In this document: piece after piece, positions 32,434 to 42,212 of the stretch
Position numbering within the stretch: position 1 is the stretch's first letter
Layout: each line of letters starts with the position of its first letter
NCBI GenBank assembly: GCA_963580285.1
Contig: OY757016.1
Span: forward strand, 42,795,124-42,859,123
Direction of reading: 5' to 3'
Length of the DNA: 64,000 nucleotides
Source of the DNA: Lucinisca nassula
Lineage: Eukaryota; Mollusca; Bivalvia; Lucinida; Lucinidae
Notes under the pieces: model-generated
What the model saw: only the letters and a program-made list of their open reading frames with translations
Databases searched by the model: none
What the model was told of the DNA's origin: nothing
Made by a program: the position numbers and the translations under genes

Positions 32434-32643
32434 GGGCCACACCCAGCAGACACAAGACGTAATTGTGACGTCACATCAACGTCGGTACTACGCCATGACG
32501 TGTATGCAACATCAAATCAACGTCGGTGCAACGTCGTGGGTGCAACGTCACGACGTTGCACCGACGTTGATTTGACGTTGCCCCAGCGACGTTTGCCTGC
32601 TGGGGATTAGTTAGTCTCGGCCAATAAGGCCTCATCAGTGACC
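32434..32643 (-). ncRNA. Hammerhead motif HHR2, disrupted
   Basis: CTGATGA (32638 to 32632), stem II GGCC-TTATT-GGCC, then GAG where GAA is required. The cleavage-site side of stems III and I is separated by the CCCAGCAGG MITE; TGGCCCAGAAAA continues on the far side. It cannot function. Confidence 0.65.
32442..32604. mobile_element. CCCAGCAGG MITE rich in ACGTC sites, copy 1
   Basis: Terminal inverted repeats are CCCAGCAGAC and GCCTGCTGGG. The body is a palindromic series of ACGTC words (TGACGTCACATCAACGTCGG, GTGCAACGTCGTGG, CACGACGTTGCACCGACG). A second copy is at 44619-44767. Confidence 0.8.
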
Positions 32644-32957
32644 TCAAATATGTTCAAAATGCAACAGTGGAATTAATGATCCCAAAGGACAAGAAAATAT
32701 AAATTACACTATGAAGACGGGCAGAGAGACGTTTTACGGCTGCCAGAAATTCCCTTAATACCAGCTGTATGTTCTATGAAAGGGTTATCCTTTGGAAGCA
32801 AGGAATACACTAAAGAACTTACAAGTATGGAGGGTAGGAGTTTTCCCGACGATCGAAATATCTGCATTATATTAATATATGTTCTATTAAATTGTTATCT
32901 TTTGAAAGCATATACACCAAATTACCGATAAGTTTGGTATGTACGAGTACCTTTTCT

Positions 32958-33003
32958 GGACCAGACTAGCTATATGCGGTCTATTAGGCCTCATCAGTGA
33001 CCC
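32958..33003 (-). ncRNA. Hammerhead motif HHR3, degenerate
   Basis: Stem I TGGTCC/GGGTCA, CTGATGA and a GTC triplet are kept. Stem II (GGCC/GACC) has a mismatch and the GAA is read GCA. It is probably inactive but shows the consensus of stem I. Confidence 0.65.
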
Positions 33004-33066
33004 ACAAATATTTTCAAACTCAGCAATGGAATCAATGATTCCAAGGGCAAGAAAGTATAAACTACA

Positions 33067-33870
33067 CTTTCAGAAATAAAAGGTATGCAAGATAAAGAAT
33101 CTTACATTGGTGTGAGAGGTGGATAGAAAAACGTCCCTTGTGTTCATAGTCTGGCATCACTCAGTAAGCCTCGTGATGTCGTTCATTGACCCTCAGAACG
33201 TTTTTTTTTTATCATCCCCTCGCAGCCATGTACGATTACCTCTGGAGCAAATTCTTAATATCTTGCAGTAGTCGCAGATAGAATTGAAAGGGCAGGGCAA
33301 TTAAGGAGAGACTACACCATGATATTTCATTTTAATGATTACAAAACAAAAAGGCATATTCATCGACGATGCTAAACAGAATTAATTGCAGTACAATATC
33401 ATTAGTAAGCGAGAAATTTGAAGAAGTATAAAATTTTTTATCAGTACAGGGAATGATATGTTTTGCTATCTATTAAAGCACGATGCTCAATGACCATAAA
33501 ATTTTCAAAGTCAATCGAGGTTACTTACAGCCAATGTGTATGTTATTACTACCATGTTATCTCTCCGCGAGTAATGTTCTTCTGATAAACTGATTTTTAT
33601 TGAATATTAACTAGTCTGAAATCCTTTCAATAGCTAAACTGTATTTTACTTAATTTTCTCAAATTCAGTTTGACTGAAATCTACAAAAACATACAAATTA
33701 AGAAAGAATAAACATTGCTCATTGGTCCTCAGTAGTGACTAGGAAGGCCATCCCTTCTATTCAGGAGTAGAAACAGCTTTTATTTGTTGAAACCAATTAT
33801 CGCTCTTCCTGGAAAACCATCGTTTGAAATTTACACTATCTTCGAAGTGATTCATCTCCTGCTGTTGATA
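33067..33870. other. Unassigned DNA downstream of the peroxidase stop codon
   Basis: No repeat family recognised and no convincing exon. It may hold intergenic DNA between the peroxidase and sulfotransferase genes. Confidence 0.45.
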
Positions 33871-33871
33871 A

Positions 33872-34027
33872 AAGCCTCTCCGTGGTGTAGTGTTTACGCT
33901 ACTCGCCTTGTAAACCAGGGGTCGCAGGATCGATCCCGGGCTTCTCCAGACTTTCGGATGAGTCTTTAAACCGAGGTCCCGTCTCCGTATGACCTTAGCT
34001 GTTGGTGGGACGTAAAATTCAAGCACT
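33872..34027 (+). mobile_element. SINE-D
   Basis: GCCTCTCCGTGGTGTAGTG, CGCTACTCGCCTTGTAAACC, GGATCGATCCCGG, TTAGCTGTTGGTGGGACGTA and AAATTC. The open frame on the other strand is only an overlap. Confidence 0.85.
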
Positions 34028-34048
34028 CACTCCTGCTATTGATATAAA

Positions 34049-34203
34049 GAGACTACCAGGTTCGTGTCTTTTGATATTAAGTTTATCAGGCAAGGCTTCG
34101 AGAACGCTTGTAGAATGGCGAGGCTTGCCGAGCGATTCTACATGCGTTCTCGAAGCCAAGCCTGATAAATTTGATATCGAATGACACGAATCTGGTATTC
34201 TTT
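34049..34203. mobile_element. Fold-back FB3
   Basis: The arms ACCAGGTTCGTGTC, TTTATCAGGCAAGGCTTCGA and GAACGC.TGTAGAATGG surround a GCGAGGCTTGCCGAGC centre. Confidence 0.8.
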
Positions 34204-34731
34204 TTATCAGTTTATCCCCTTGTACTCTCTTAAATTTTCGATCAGTTATTGATGGTCCTCAGTGCGTCCCAACATTCTAGCGGTCGATATATTTAGTATA
34301 AGCTGACCATATTTACGTATGATATTTTTTCAAGCATTTTTCCATTTTCCCCAGTAACAATATCATTATTGTCATTTTTACAGCAGTCCGGTTCATTCAT
34401 AAAATAGCAATGCACGTTGACGTGATAAGGCTCACGTGTCCTGAGATAGCATATCTTTATGAGGTCAGTGCGTTATAATGCAATATATATAGGGGGTAAC
34501 TGATAAATATCCACAAGATGAGTCCGTGTTTTCTGTAGAGTGTCTTTTGCATGCTTTATACAAGCGAACTAAATGATCAAATACACCATAGCTTTGTGTT
34601 ACAGTTGAATTAATATATCAGCCGGATGAGTTGGTTTACCGTTTTGGAAGGTGAAAGATAGCTCCGCCCTGCGACTACTATAGCTATATGTATAAAATAG
34701 ATACTATACATGATGGATGCGTAAATACATT

Positions 34732-34948
34732 TTAAAGAGTAACCACCACTAAAGGTGTATCTAATCTCCTTGCAGTTACTGAAGTAGGAACGAGAAAATT
34801 CCGACGTGATGGCGCTCTAAGCGTCGATGCTGGGGACGCAGGTGGATCTAATTGACCTTGATAACCACGCCTAGAGTAATGCGGATTTCGCGACCAACGC
34901 CCATATATGTCGATTTCAGGAAGAGCATAGCAAGGCGTGAGAGGGTTT
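34732..34948 (-). CDS. Animal haem peroxidase, terminal coding exon
   Basis: The exon follows a strong acceptor (TTTTCTTTTTTTTCAG, ending at 34949) and runs 72 codons to TAA at 34732-34734. Its first base completes a Gly codon begun in the 41910-42012 exon, giving ...AGPG-G then NPLTPC, as expected for the C-terminal Cys region of peroxidases. PEIDIYGRWSRNP resembles the usual P.iDL..W segment. The rest is a basic Ser/Pro/Arg-rich tail (DPPASPASTLRAPSRRNFLV) ending VVVTL, longer than is typical for the family. A longer open frame upstream of the acceptor is intron. No clear AATAAA was noted in the following 300 bp. Confidence 0.7.
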
Positions 34949-35026
34949 CTGAAAAAAAAGAAAACAAAGGTTCCATCATGAGAAGAGGCAATTCTTTCAA
35001 ATACGATAACACACTCGTCCACTAAA

Positions 35027-35304
35027 ATGACGTGATCAAGTCCGTGAAATAAAGACCCCCCTATACCCCACTTTATATAGAGAAAACTGGGGTTTAAGGG
35101 GGTGAACATTATATTTCTTATTTCTGCTCCAAGACATAGGTTGTGGGTACTCGTTAGAACCGCCTCAGTGAGGCGGTTCTAACGAGCACCCTCAACCTAT
35201 GTTTTGAACATTTATACCAAAAATATCAAGGATTTTTATCACAAAAGTAGCCATTTTGGAGATGTGAAAAATTGCACTATGTCGGACGGGTGTGTTATCG
35301 TAAT
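35027..35304 (-). mobile_element. hpMITE, variant-B
   Basis: Intact hairpin (AACCGCCTC-AGT-GAGGCGGTT). Right end AAAATTGCACTATGTCGGAC and GGGTGTGTTATCGTAAT, matching the left end of the copy at 16946. Confidence 0.8.
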
Positions 35305-36574
35305 AAAATGACGTCTTTCTTATCTCTAGAACTAGAATTTTTCAGACGAACATTTTTGACAGTTTTCTTATTTCTAGCCCGAACATAGATTGTGGCTTCG
35401 AGTTGGAAACGTCGTATTGAGATTCTTACAAACACTCGAAATTTATGTTATTGAGGTTCTTACGAACACTCACAATATATGTTATTGAGGTTCTTACGAA
35501 CACCCACAATATATGTTATTGAGGTTCTATTTATGTTATTGAGGTTCTTACGAATATTCACAATTTATGTTATTGAGGTTCTATTTATGTTATTGAGGTT
35601 CTTACGAACATTCACAATTTACGTTATTGAGGTTCTATTTATGTTATTGAGGTTCTTACGAGCACTCACAATATATGTTATTGAGGTTCTTACAAACACT
35701 CACAATATCTGTTATTGAGGTTCTTAAGAACACTCACAATATATGTTATTGAGGTTCTTAAGAACACACACAATTTATGTTATTGAGATACTTAAGAACA
35801 CTCACAATATATGTTATTGAGGTTCTTACAAACACACACAATTTATGTTATTGAGGTTCTTATGAACACTCACAATTTATGTTATTGAGGTTCTTAAGAA
35901 CCCCCACAATTAATGTGCTTGAAATTCTTACGAACACCTACAATCTATGTTATTGAGGTTCTAACGAACACCCACAATCTATGTTAATGAGGTTCTTACG
36001 AACACTCACAATACATGTTATTGAGGTTCTTATGAACACACACAATTTATGTTATTGAGGTTCTATTTATGTTATTGAGGTTCTTACGAACACTCACAAT
36101 CTATGTTATTGAGGTTCTTAAGAACACTCACAATCTATGTTACTGAGGTTCTTACGAACACTCACAATTTATGTTATTGAGGTTCTTACGAACACTCACA
36201 ATATATGTTATTGAGGTTCTTACGAACACTCACAATACATGTTATAGAGGTTCTTACAAATACACACAATTTATGTTATTGAGGTTCTATTTATGTTATT
36301 GAGGTTCTCACGAACACACACAATTTATGTTATTGAGGTTCTATTTATGCTATTGAGGTTCTTACGAACACTCACGATTTATGTTATTGAGGTTCTTAAG
36401 AACACCCACAATTTATGTGATTGAAATTCTTACGAACACCTACAATCTATGTTATTGAGGTTCTTACAAACACCCACAATCAATGTTAATGAGCAAACAT
36501 AAGGAAACTAATGTTCATCCCTGTACATATATATGTACACGTGAGGTTATATTACTGCTACAAATATAGAGTGA
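35305..36574 (-). repeat. ~34-bp minisatellite derived from an hpMITE hairpin arm
   Basis: About thirty units of TGTTATTGAGGTTCTTACGA and ACACTCACAATATA correspond to one arm of the hpMITE hairpin (GAGGCGGTTCTAACGAGTAC, CCACAATCTATATT). Flanks also look hpMITE-derived: TTTTCTTATTTCTAGCCC and ATAGATTGTGG on the left, GAGCAAACATAAGGAAA and TTCATCCCTGTA on the right. Shorter units (GAGGTTCTATTTATGTTATT) lie between the full ones. The open frames are read-through of the array. Confidence 0.85.
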
Positions 36575-37546
36575 CATCACGAAAACACGTCTATATAATT
36601 TTGACCCCCTTGAACCCCACTTTTATATAGTAAAGTAGAAGTAAAACAAAGATCAGGAATTGATACAATTAACTTACTCCACCCATAAAAGACACCAAAG
36701 GGAAAGAAATACAAACATTAAGCGACCAGACCATAATGGAAACCTAAACAAAGGAAGGCCATAAGGACAGTTACTTTCCCACAAAATGGCCATATGGCCA
36801 CCCAAAACCAAAAGACACAAGTGATACACACAGTAAGTAACAAACAACAACATAAATAAATCGCCACAGAAGAGCCGCCTTGGAACGGTCAATGGAAGAT
36901 TTCCACTGGGGGGCTTAAATCGATTTTACGTGGCCACAATCCTCGCCCTTACTTCCGTCGCGATTTAGACAAATAATTTGTTCAGTCCGCATGAAGGCCT
37001 CCTAACTCATCAGTGCAACATCTCCGTGAACACAAAAATCAAAGAACCACAGAGGTGAGACAACGGTGAGGACTCGACAGCAAGAAACCACTGAAATGCT
37101 GGAGCAAAAGAAAACCAACAGTTAGACTCCGATGAGCCCGACCAGAGACAGAGCATCAGGCACCAACCAACATTATCTCTCTAATTTTCAATAAGTCTTT
37201 ACGTTGGAGCCGTCATAGAATCTGAGGCCTGACCCACTGGCGTAAAACTGGGATTTGCAGGGGTAAACCTTATTGTTCTTATTTCTGCTCTAAAATATAG
37301 ATTGTGGGTATTCGTTAGAACCGCCTCGATGAGGCGGTTCTAACGAGTACCCATTATCTATATTTTCTAAAATATAGATTGCGGGTATTCGTTAGAACCG
37401 CCTCGATGAGGCGGTTCTAACGAGTACCCATTATCTATATTTTGAGCAGAAATAAGAAAAATAGCACAATTTTTCATCTTAAAATTTTCATTCAGTTTTC
37501 GGCGGTAAAGGTTACAATGTATTGGTATAGGCGTGTTTTCGCAATG
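36575..37546 (-). mobile_element. hpMITE split by a PLE, with duplicated hairpin
   Basis: CATCACGAAAACACGTC to TATATAGTAAA (36637), PLE, then GTAAAACTGGGATT to GCGTGTTTTCGCAATG. The central hairpin is present twice in tandem (about 37295-37370 and 37371-37443). Confidence 0.85.
36638..37243 (-). mobile_element. PLE tail with GTAAA duplication
   Basis: From the 3' end (complement GTAGAAGTAAAACAAAG) to the stop-codon region (GAATCTGAGGCCTGACCCAC). The MITE reads ...AGTAAA before and GTAAAACTGGG after, a likely 5-bp duplication. Confidence 0.8.
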
Positions 37547-37559
37547 GTCTGCTCCATAG

Positions 37560-38094
37560 AAGCGCCTTTTTGAGTTAGTTGTCAGGAACAGCCGATCAAA
37601 ACGTAGACATTTATGGTGATGACAAGTTCCAAAATAGGCATTTTCGGCAATCAAAGAGACATAACTCCATGATGGACAGGCCTAGTTCATCAAACGCAGT
37701 TCATCTACTCATCATCCTGAACCAGCCTGTAACGTTTCAGGGCAACAGCTCAAACAGTTTTTGAGATATCTTGCTAACAAGCTTAAAACGTGCAAAATTT
37801 CATAGGGGCATAACTCAAGAAAAAAAAATGGATTTTTGTCAAAAGTTAATCAGTTCATCTTCTCATCATCCCCAACAATTCTGTAAAGTTTCATGTCAAT
37901 AGCTCAAACAGTTTTAGTTATCTTGCTTACAAGCTTAAAACGCAAAAAAATTCAAAGGGCAATAAATCAAGAAAAAAAATCGGATTTTTTTCAAAAGTTA
38001 ATCAGTTCATCTACTTATCATCCCAAACCAGTCTGTAAAGTTTCAGGACAAAAGCTCAAACAGTTTTTGAGATACCTTGCTTACAAGATATCGA

Positions 38095-38127
<33 letters not shown>

Positions 38128-38261
38128 AAAGGGGCATAACTCAAGAAAGGGGCATAATCCTGACGAGAAAAAACACGGGTCAATTATTTTTTCATAAGGA
38201 ATCCATATATGAAATTTCAAAAACCTAGCACATATGCTTTTTAAGTTATGCTATGCAGTAA
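37560..38261 (+). repeat. ~165-bp tandem repeat, about four units
   Basis: Units share GGGGCATAACTCAAGAAA, AAAAGTTAATCAGTTCATCT, TCATCATCC, TGTAA.GTTTCA and AGCTCAAACAGTTTT. A run of about 29 T lies near 38098-38126. It forms the start of a larger array block running to 40797. Confidence 0.7.
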
Positions 38262-38877
38262 AACAAGAGGCTCAATGAGCCTAAACCGCTCACCTGAGGA
38301 ACTTAAGTTTTAACAATTCACAGACTTGACTACTAAATCTGCTAATAGAATCCAGCCCATTGACCCTTACAGGATATAAGTCATCATTATTGCATTGCAT
38401 TCCAAGTTTGAGACTTCTAGCTTCTATAGTTCCTGAGAAATCTTTGACGAAAATTTAACATTGGTCAAAATGGAGAGAAAGAAGAATGAAAGAACAGATG
38501 AACAAATAAGCTGAGAAAGCCCAATGTCTCTTACACAAAATAAGTCATCATTATTCTATTGAATACCAAATTTGATGCTTCTAGCTTTTATAGTTCCTGA
38601 GAAATCTTTGATTAAAAATTTAACATTGGTCTATTATCTCTATATGGAGAGAAAGAAGAATGAAGGAACAAATGAACCAGACTAGCTCCAAAACCTAATG
38701 CAGCCTTTCCCCTTGCCCAATGGTGCTACACATAAAATTTAAACAAGATTGGTCGACTGCCTTCTGAGATATGCTTCATTGAAAGTGTGGACGACGGATG
38801 GACGGACGACAGACGACGGACTCCGGAGCCTTGGTATACTATCAGCTCACTGGAGCCTTGGGCTCAGGTGAGCTAAA
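38262..38877 (+). mobile_element. AGCTAAAA-ended element, short complete copy
   Basis: 5' AACAAGAGGCTCAATGAGCC plus CGCTCACCTGAG; 3' GGACGGACGACAGACGACGG, hairpin GAGCC-TTG-GGCTC (38853-38865), AGGTGAGCTAAAA. Two ~165-bp internal units (TTCTAGCTT.TATAGTTCCTG). At 616 bp it is the smallest copy with both ends. Confidence 0.75.
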
Positions 38878-40797
38878 AATTCAAGTCGCTATTTCTGTCA
38901 CAACATTTTCCCTACGTTAAGTCTATGGGCAAATTTTTTTGTCTCTCAAGGTCACGTAACTCCGAGGTCAATATTCCGATTCGGCCCAAAATCGAACTTA
39001 ACCGAGATTTTATGCCTGTCCTCGTTACCTGCAAGTTTGAAGCTGATATGAATAAAAATAAAGTTGCTATCGTGGTCACAACGTATTTTTTTATGCTCAA
39101 GGGCAGGTAACTCCAAGGCAAAAATTCCGATTCGGCCCAAAATCGAACTTAACCGAGATTTTATGTCTGTCCTCGTTACCTGCAAGTTTGAAGCTGATCT
39201 GAAAAAAATTCAAGTCGCTATCGTAGTCGCAACATTTTCCCTAATTAAGTCTATGGGCAAATTTTTTGTCGCTCAAGGTCACGTAAGTCCGAGGTCAATA
39301 TTCCGATTCGGCCCAAAATTGAACTTAACCGAGATTTTATGCCTGTCCTCGTTACCTGCAAGTTTGAAGCTGATATGAATAAAAATAAAGTTGCTATCGT
39401 GGTCACAACGTATTTTTTATGCTCAAGGGCAGGTAACTCCAAGGCAAATAATCCGATTCGGCCCAAAATCGAACTTAACCGAGATTTTATGTCTGTCCTC
39501 GTTACCTGCAAGTTTGAAGCTGATCTGAAAAAAAATTCAAGTCGCTATCGTAGTCACAACATTTTCCCTATGTACAGTCTATGGGCAAATTTTTTGTCGC
39601 TCAAGGTCATGTAACTCCGAGGTCAATATTCCGATTCGAACTTAACTGAGATTTTATGCCTGTCCACGTTACCTGCAAGTTTGAAGCTGATCTGAATAAA
39701 AATAAAGTTGCTATCGTGGTCACAACGTATTTTTTATGCTCAAGGGCAGGTAACTCCAAGGCAAATAATCCGATTCGGCCCAAAATCAAACCTGACCGAG
39801 ATTTTATGCCTGTACTGGTTATCTGCAAGAATGAAGTCGATCAGAAAAAAATTGACGGAGCTAGAGTGATGACAAGCTTTTTCCTATGTGAAGTCTATGG
39901 GAGCTAGATGTTGCCATGGCAACCAGAGTTCCACTCAGATCTGCCTGAAAACCTAATGAAGCCTTTCCACTTGCCCAATAATGCGACACATGAAAATTGA
40001 TCAAAGTTGGCCAAGTAGTCTTTAAGATATACATTTTTGAAATTCCCATTAACCCTAATGCAAAAACACACAAGGGCAGGTAACTCCTAAGTGAATGATC
40101 CGATTCTGCCAGTTATCGAACTTGACCGAGATTTCATGGCTGTGCTGGTTATCTGCAAGAATAAAGCCAATCTGAAAATAATTGAAGCAGCTACGGTGAT
40201 GACAACATTCTCCCCATGTTAAGTCAATAGGCAATTTTTTCAACGCTCAAGGGCACGTAACTCCTGAGTGAATAATCCGATTCAGCCCAAAATCGAACTT
40301 GATCGAGATTTCATGCCTGTCCTCGTTATCTGCAAGAATGAAGTCGATCAGAAAAAAATTGACGGAGCTAGAGTGATGACAAGCTTTTTCCTATGTTAAG
40401 AACGCTCAAGGGCACGTAACTCCTGAGTGAATAAACCGATTCAGCCCAAAATCGAACTTGATCGAGATTTCATGCCTGTCCTCGTTATCTGCAAGAATGA
40501 AGACAATCAGAAAAAAATTGACGGAGCTAGAGTGATGACAAACTTTTTCCTATGTTAAGTCTATGGGAGCTATTTGTTGCCATGGCAACCAGAGTTCCAA
40601 TCCGATCTGCCCGAAAACAGTATGCAGCCTTTCCCCCTACCTGATAATGCTTCACATGAAATTTGATCAAGATTGGCCCACTGGTTCCGGAGATATACTT
40701 CTTTGAAAGTGTGGACGACGAACGACGACGGACGACGGGCGCCGGCTCGTGGTATACTAATACCTCACATGAGCCTTCGGCTCAGGTGAGCTAAAAA
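38878..40797 (+). mobile_element. Tandem array with ~330-bp dimer period, AGCTAAAA end
   Basis: Alternating ~165-bp units (GTAACTCCGAGGTCAATATT and GTAACTCCAAGGCAAA..TCC) share CCGATTCGGCCCAAAATCGA and CCTGTCCTCGTTACCTGCAA. It ends with GGACGACGGGCGCCGG, hairpin TGAGCC-TTC-GGCTCA (40770-40784), GGTGAG and CTAAAAA. All ORFs on both strands are repeat phase artefacts. Confidence 0.75.
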
Positions 40798-40942
40798 GCG
40801 GGAAGGACGATGATTAAGCGACAAAACTGTTAAACAGTTATTTCACGGCAGCTTGGTGTATAGTCAAAACTATTGCCCCCGTGGTGCTGTGGATAAGTTG
40901 TCGCACTATTGCCAAAACATGGGGCAGCTTGGTGTATAGTAT

Positions 40943-41119
40943 ACAACTATTTCATACCTTTTTGGGCGACAGTCAAAACTATCAGCCCCGAGGTGCTGCG
41001 GAGCACCTGATGAACTATCGCCCGAGGCCGAAGGCCGAGGGCGATAGTTCATCAGGTGCTCCACAGCACCGAGGGGCTGATAGTTTTGACTGTCGCCCTT
41101 GGAGGTATGAAATAGTTGT
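40943..41119. mobile_element. Fold-back FB4, 177-bp palindrome
   Basis: The arms ACAACTATTTCATACC, GGGCGACAGTCAAAACTATC, AGCCCC.AGGTGCTG and GGAGCACCTGATGAACTATC surround the GAGGCCGAAGGCCGAG centre. One of the longest near-perfect palindromes in the window. Confidence 0.85.
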
Positions 41120-41229
41120 TTTATTACCCAACTCGTATAAAGAGTAGTTTATATTTTACTTTTGGTCCTTTGAGATCAGCGTGAATATTCTGAGAAATCA
41201 GAAATAATTTATTGGTTTAGACTCATATT

Positions 41230-41460
41230 CTAGACAGGTTTTTAATTATTTGGACCCCATTTTGATTTATATCAGTCTTTGTATCGACTGCCTATTCGAA
41301 ATTCGCTAAATTGCAGTATTTTTTGTCCTCTGGCTTTCTTTGCCGGATCATTCTAGGGTCACTGATGAGGCTTTATTAGCCGAAACTACGGAGTATGACC
41401 CATCTTCTTTCTTATGAATGTTTTCATTGCTCTTAAAGGAACTCATTTTTTGATTTTTAT
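41230..41460 (+). mobile_element. HHR element, second family, intact ribozyme
   Basis: The sequence around the ribozyme does not match the other HHR elements outside the core: upstream TTTTGATTTATATCAG, downstream TCTTTCTTATGAATG and CTCTTAAAGGAACTC. Element ends are not defined. Confidence 0.6.
41356..41401 (+). ncRNA. Hammerhead ribozyme motif HHR4, all core elements intact
   Basis: GGGTCA (41356-41361) pairs perfectly with TGACCC (41396-41401) as stem I. The core is CTGATGA (41362-41368). Stem II is GGCT/AGCC with a TTATT loop (41369-41381). GAA is at 41382-41384. Stem III is ACT/AGT with an ACGG loop (41385-41394). The cleavage base is A41395 of a GTA triplet, which satisfies the NUH rule. 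Every invariant hammerhead position is present. It lies in the peroxidase intron, antisense to that gene. Activity is predicted, not shown. Confidence 0.85.
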
Positions 41461-41639
41461 TATTTTGATCACAATAAGCAATTACTACTTGTCAAGTTGC
41501 TAGGTGATCACGTGACCATGAGATAGTTAAAACTATCTGCACCGGGCAATAGTTCAGTGCTCCGTGTGATAGTTCTCTGAAAACCGGTTCAATCCGATTT
41601 CATGCGAAAAGGTGTTAGATAGTCGAAAATGCTTAATAA

Positions 41640-41870
41640 CTTCTTATATAGTAGGTTGGGTAATAATCAAAACTATTGCCCCCGTGGTGCTGTGGATTAG
41701 CTGTCGAACTATTGCCAAAGCATGGGGCAGCTTGGAGTATAGTCAAACTATTGCCCTTCGGTGCTGTGAACATGACGCACTATTGTCATCGGCTTTCTGT
41801 CTCGGGCAACAGTGCATTAGTTCGCTAACAGCACCCGGGGGTTATATTTTGATTTGATTTAAAGTAGCTG
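41640..41870. repeat. Eroded FB4-related repeat
   Basis: AACTATTGCCCCCGTGGTGC, TGTGGATTAGCTGTCG and GCCAAAGCATGGGGCAGC repeat the flank at 40860-40930. A degenerate fold-back follows (CATCGGCTTTCTGTCTCGGG). Confidence 0.65.
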
Positions 41871-41909
41871 TAAAATAACTGAATTTCATATTAAATTGTC
41901 TTCACATAC

Positions 41910-42012
41910 CCAGGTCCAGCTTTTCGAAATACATTTGGCTGTATCATTTGAGTATTCATGTTCATACAGATAATCTTCGCCAGAGTTATTCGTTTGATGC
42001 TATTCAGCTGAT
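41910..42012 (-). CDS. Animal haem peroxidase, internal exon (penultimate)
   Basis: A 103-bp exon between acceptor TCGTTCATCTTCAG (ending 42013) and donor CCTGG|GTATGTG (41909 downward). It reads DQLNSIKRITLAKIICMNMN then TQMIQPNVFRKAGPG. This is the peroxidase segment that usually reads QL..IRK.tLA.iiC......iqp.vF, with the conserved Cys. Its first two bases (AT) plus the last G of the 50146-50315 exon make GAT for Asp, so phases agree. The exon is short enough to miss in an ORF scan. Confidence 0.85.
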
Positions 42013-42212
42013 CTGAAGATGAACGATAAAATAACATAACCATAAAAAATATAACTAAGGACATACAGAAACTAAACACTAGAGGCCCAGATTGGCCGGA
42101 ATTTGCTCAGCTTGCTTGGGCTGATCATGATACATTACCATTACACTGTACCATGGTTGCAATCATGGTTATCAGATAAGATTGCAGTTAGCCCCATGCC
42201 TATGATTAAGTT

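Larger units (their letters stand above)
32140..33066 (-). mobile_element. Tandem pair of HHR-element units
   Basis: Two units in head-to-tail order share TGTTCTAT...GGTTATCCTTTGGAAGC, the ribozyme region, and AATGATCCCAAAGG, CAAGAAA and TATAAA.TACAC. The left unit is swollen by a SINE-D (32216-32364) and a CCCAGCAGG MITE (32442-32604). Confidence 0.65.

Noticed and set aside
34949..35109. N-terminal extension of the peroxidase terminal exon in the same open frame
   Set aside because: It crosses a strong splice acceptor and an hpMITE, and the residues (poly-Phe from the pyrimidine tract) are intron read-through.
35479..35718. Hydrophobic repeat protein (LLRFLR...IYVIEV)
   Set aside because: It is the translation of the hairpin-arm minisatellite.
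35400..36500. CRISPR-like array of ~34-bp repeats
   Set aside because: There are no unique spacers between repeats, the unit derives from a MITE arm, and the genome is eukaryotic.
38912..39907. Families of 60-100-residue repeat proteins on both strands
   Set aside because: Open frames in both directions follow the ~165-bp tandem unit; no start, splice or domain evidence.
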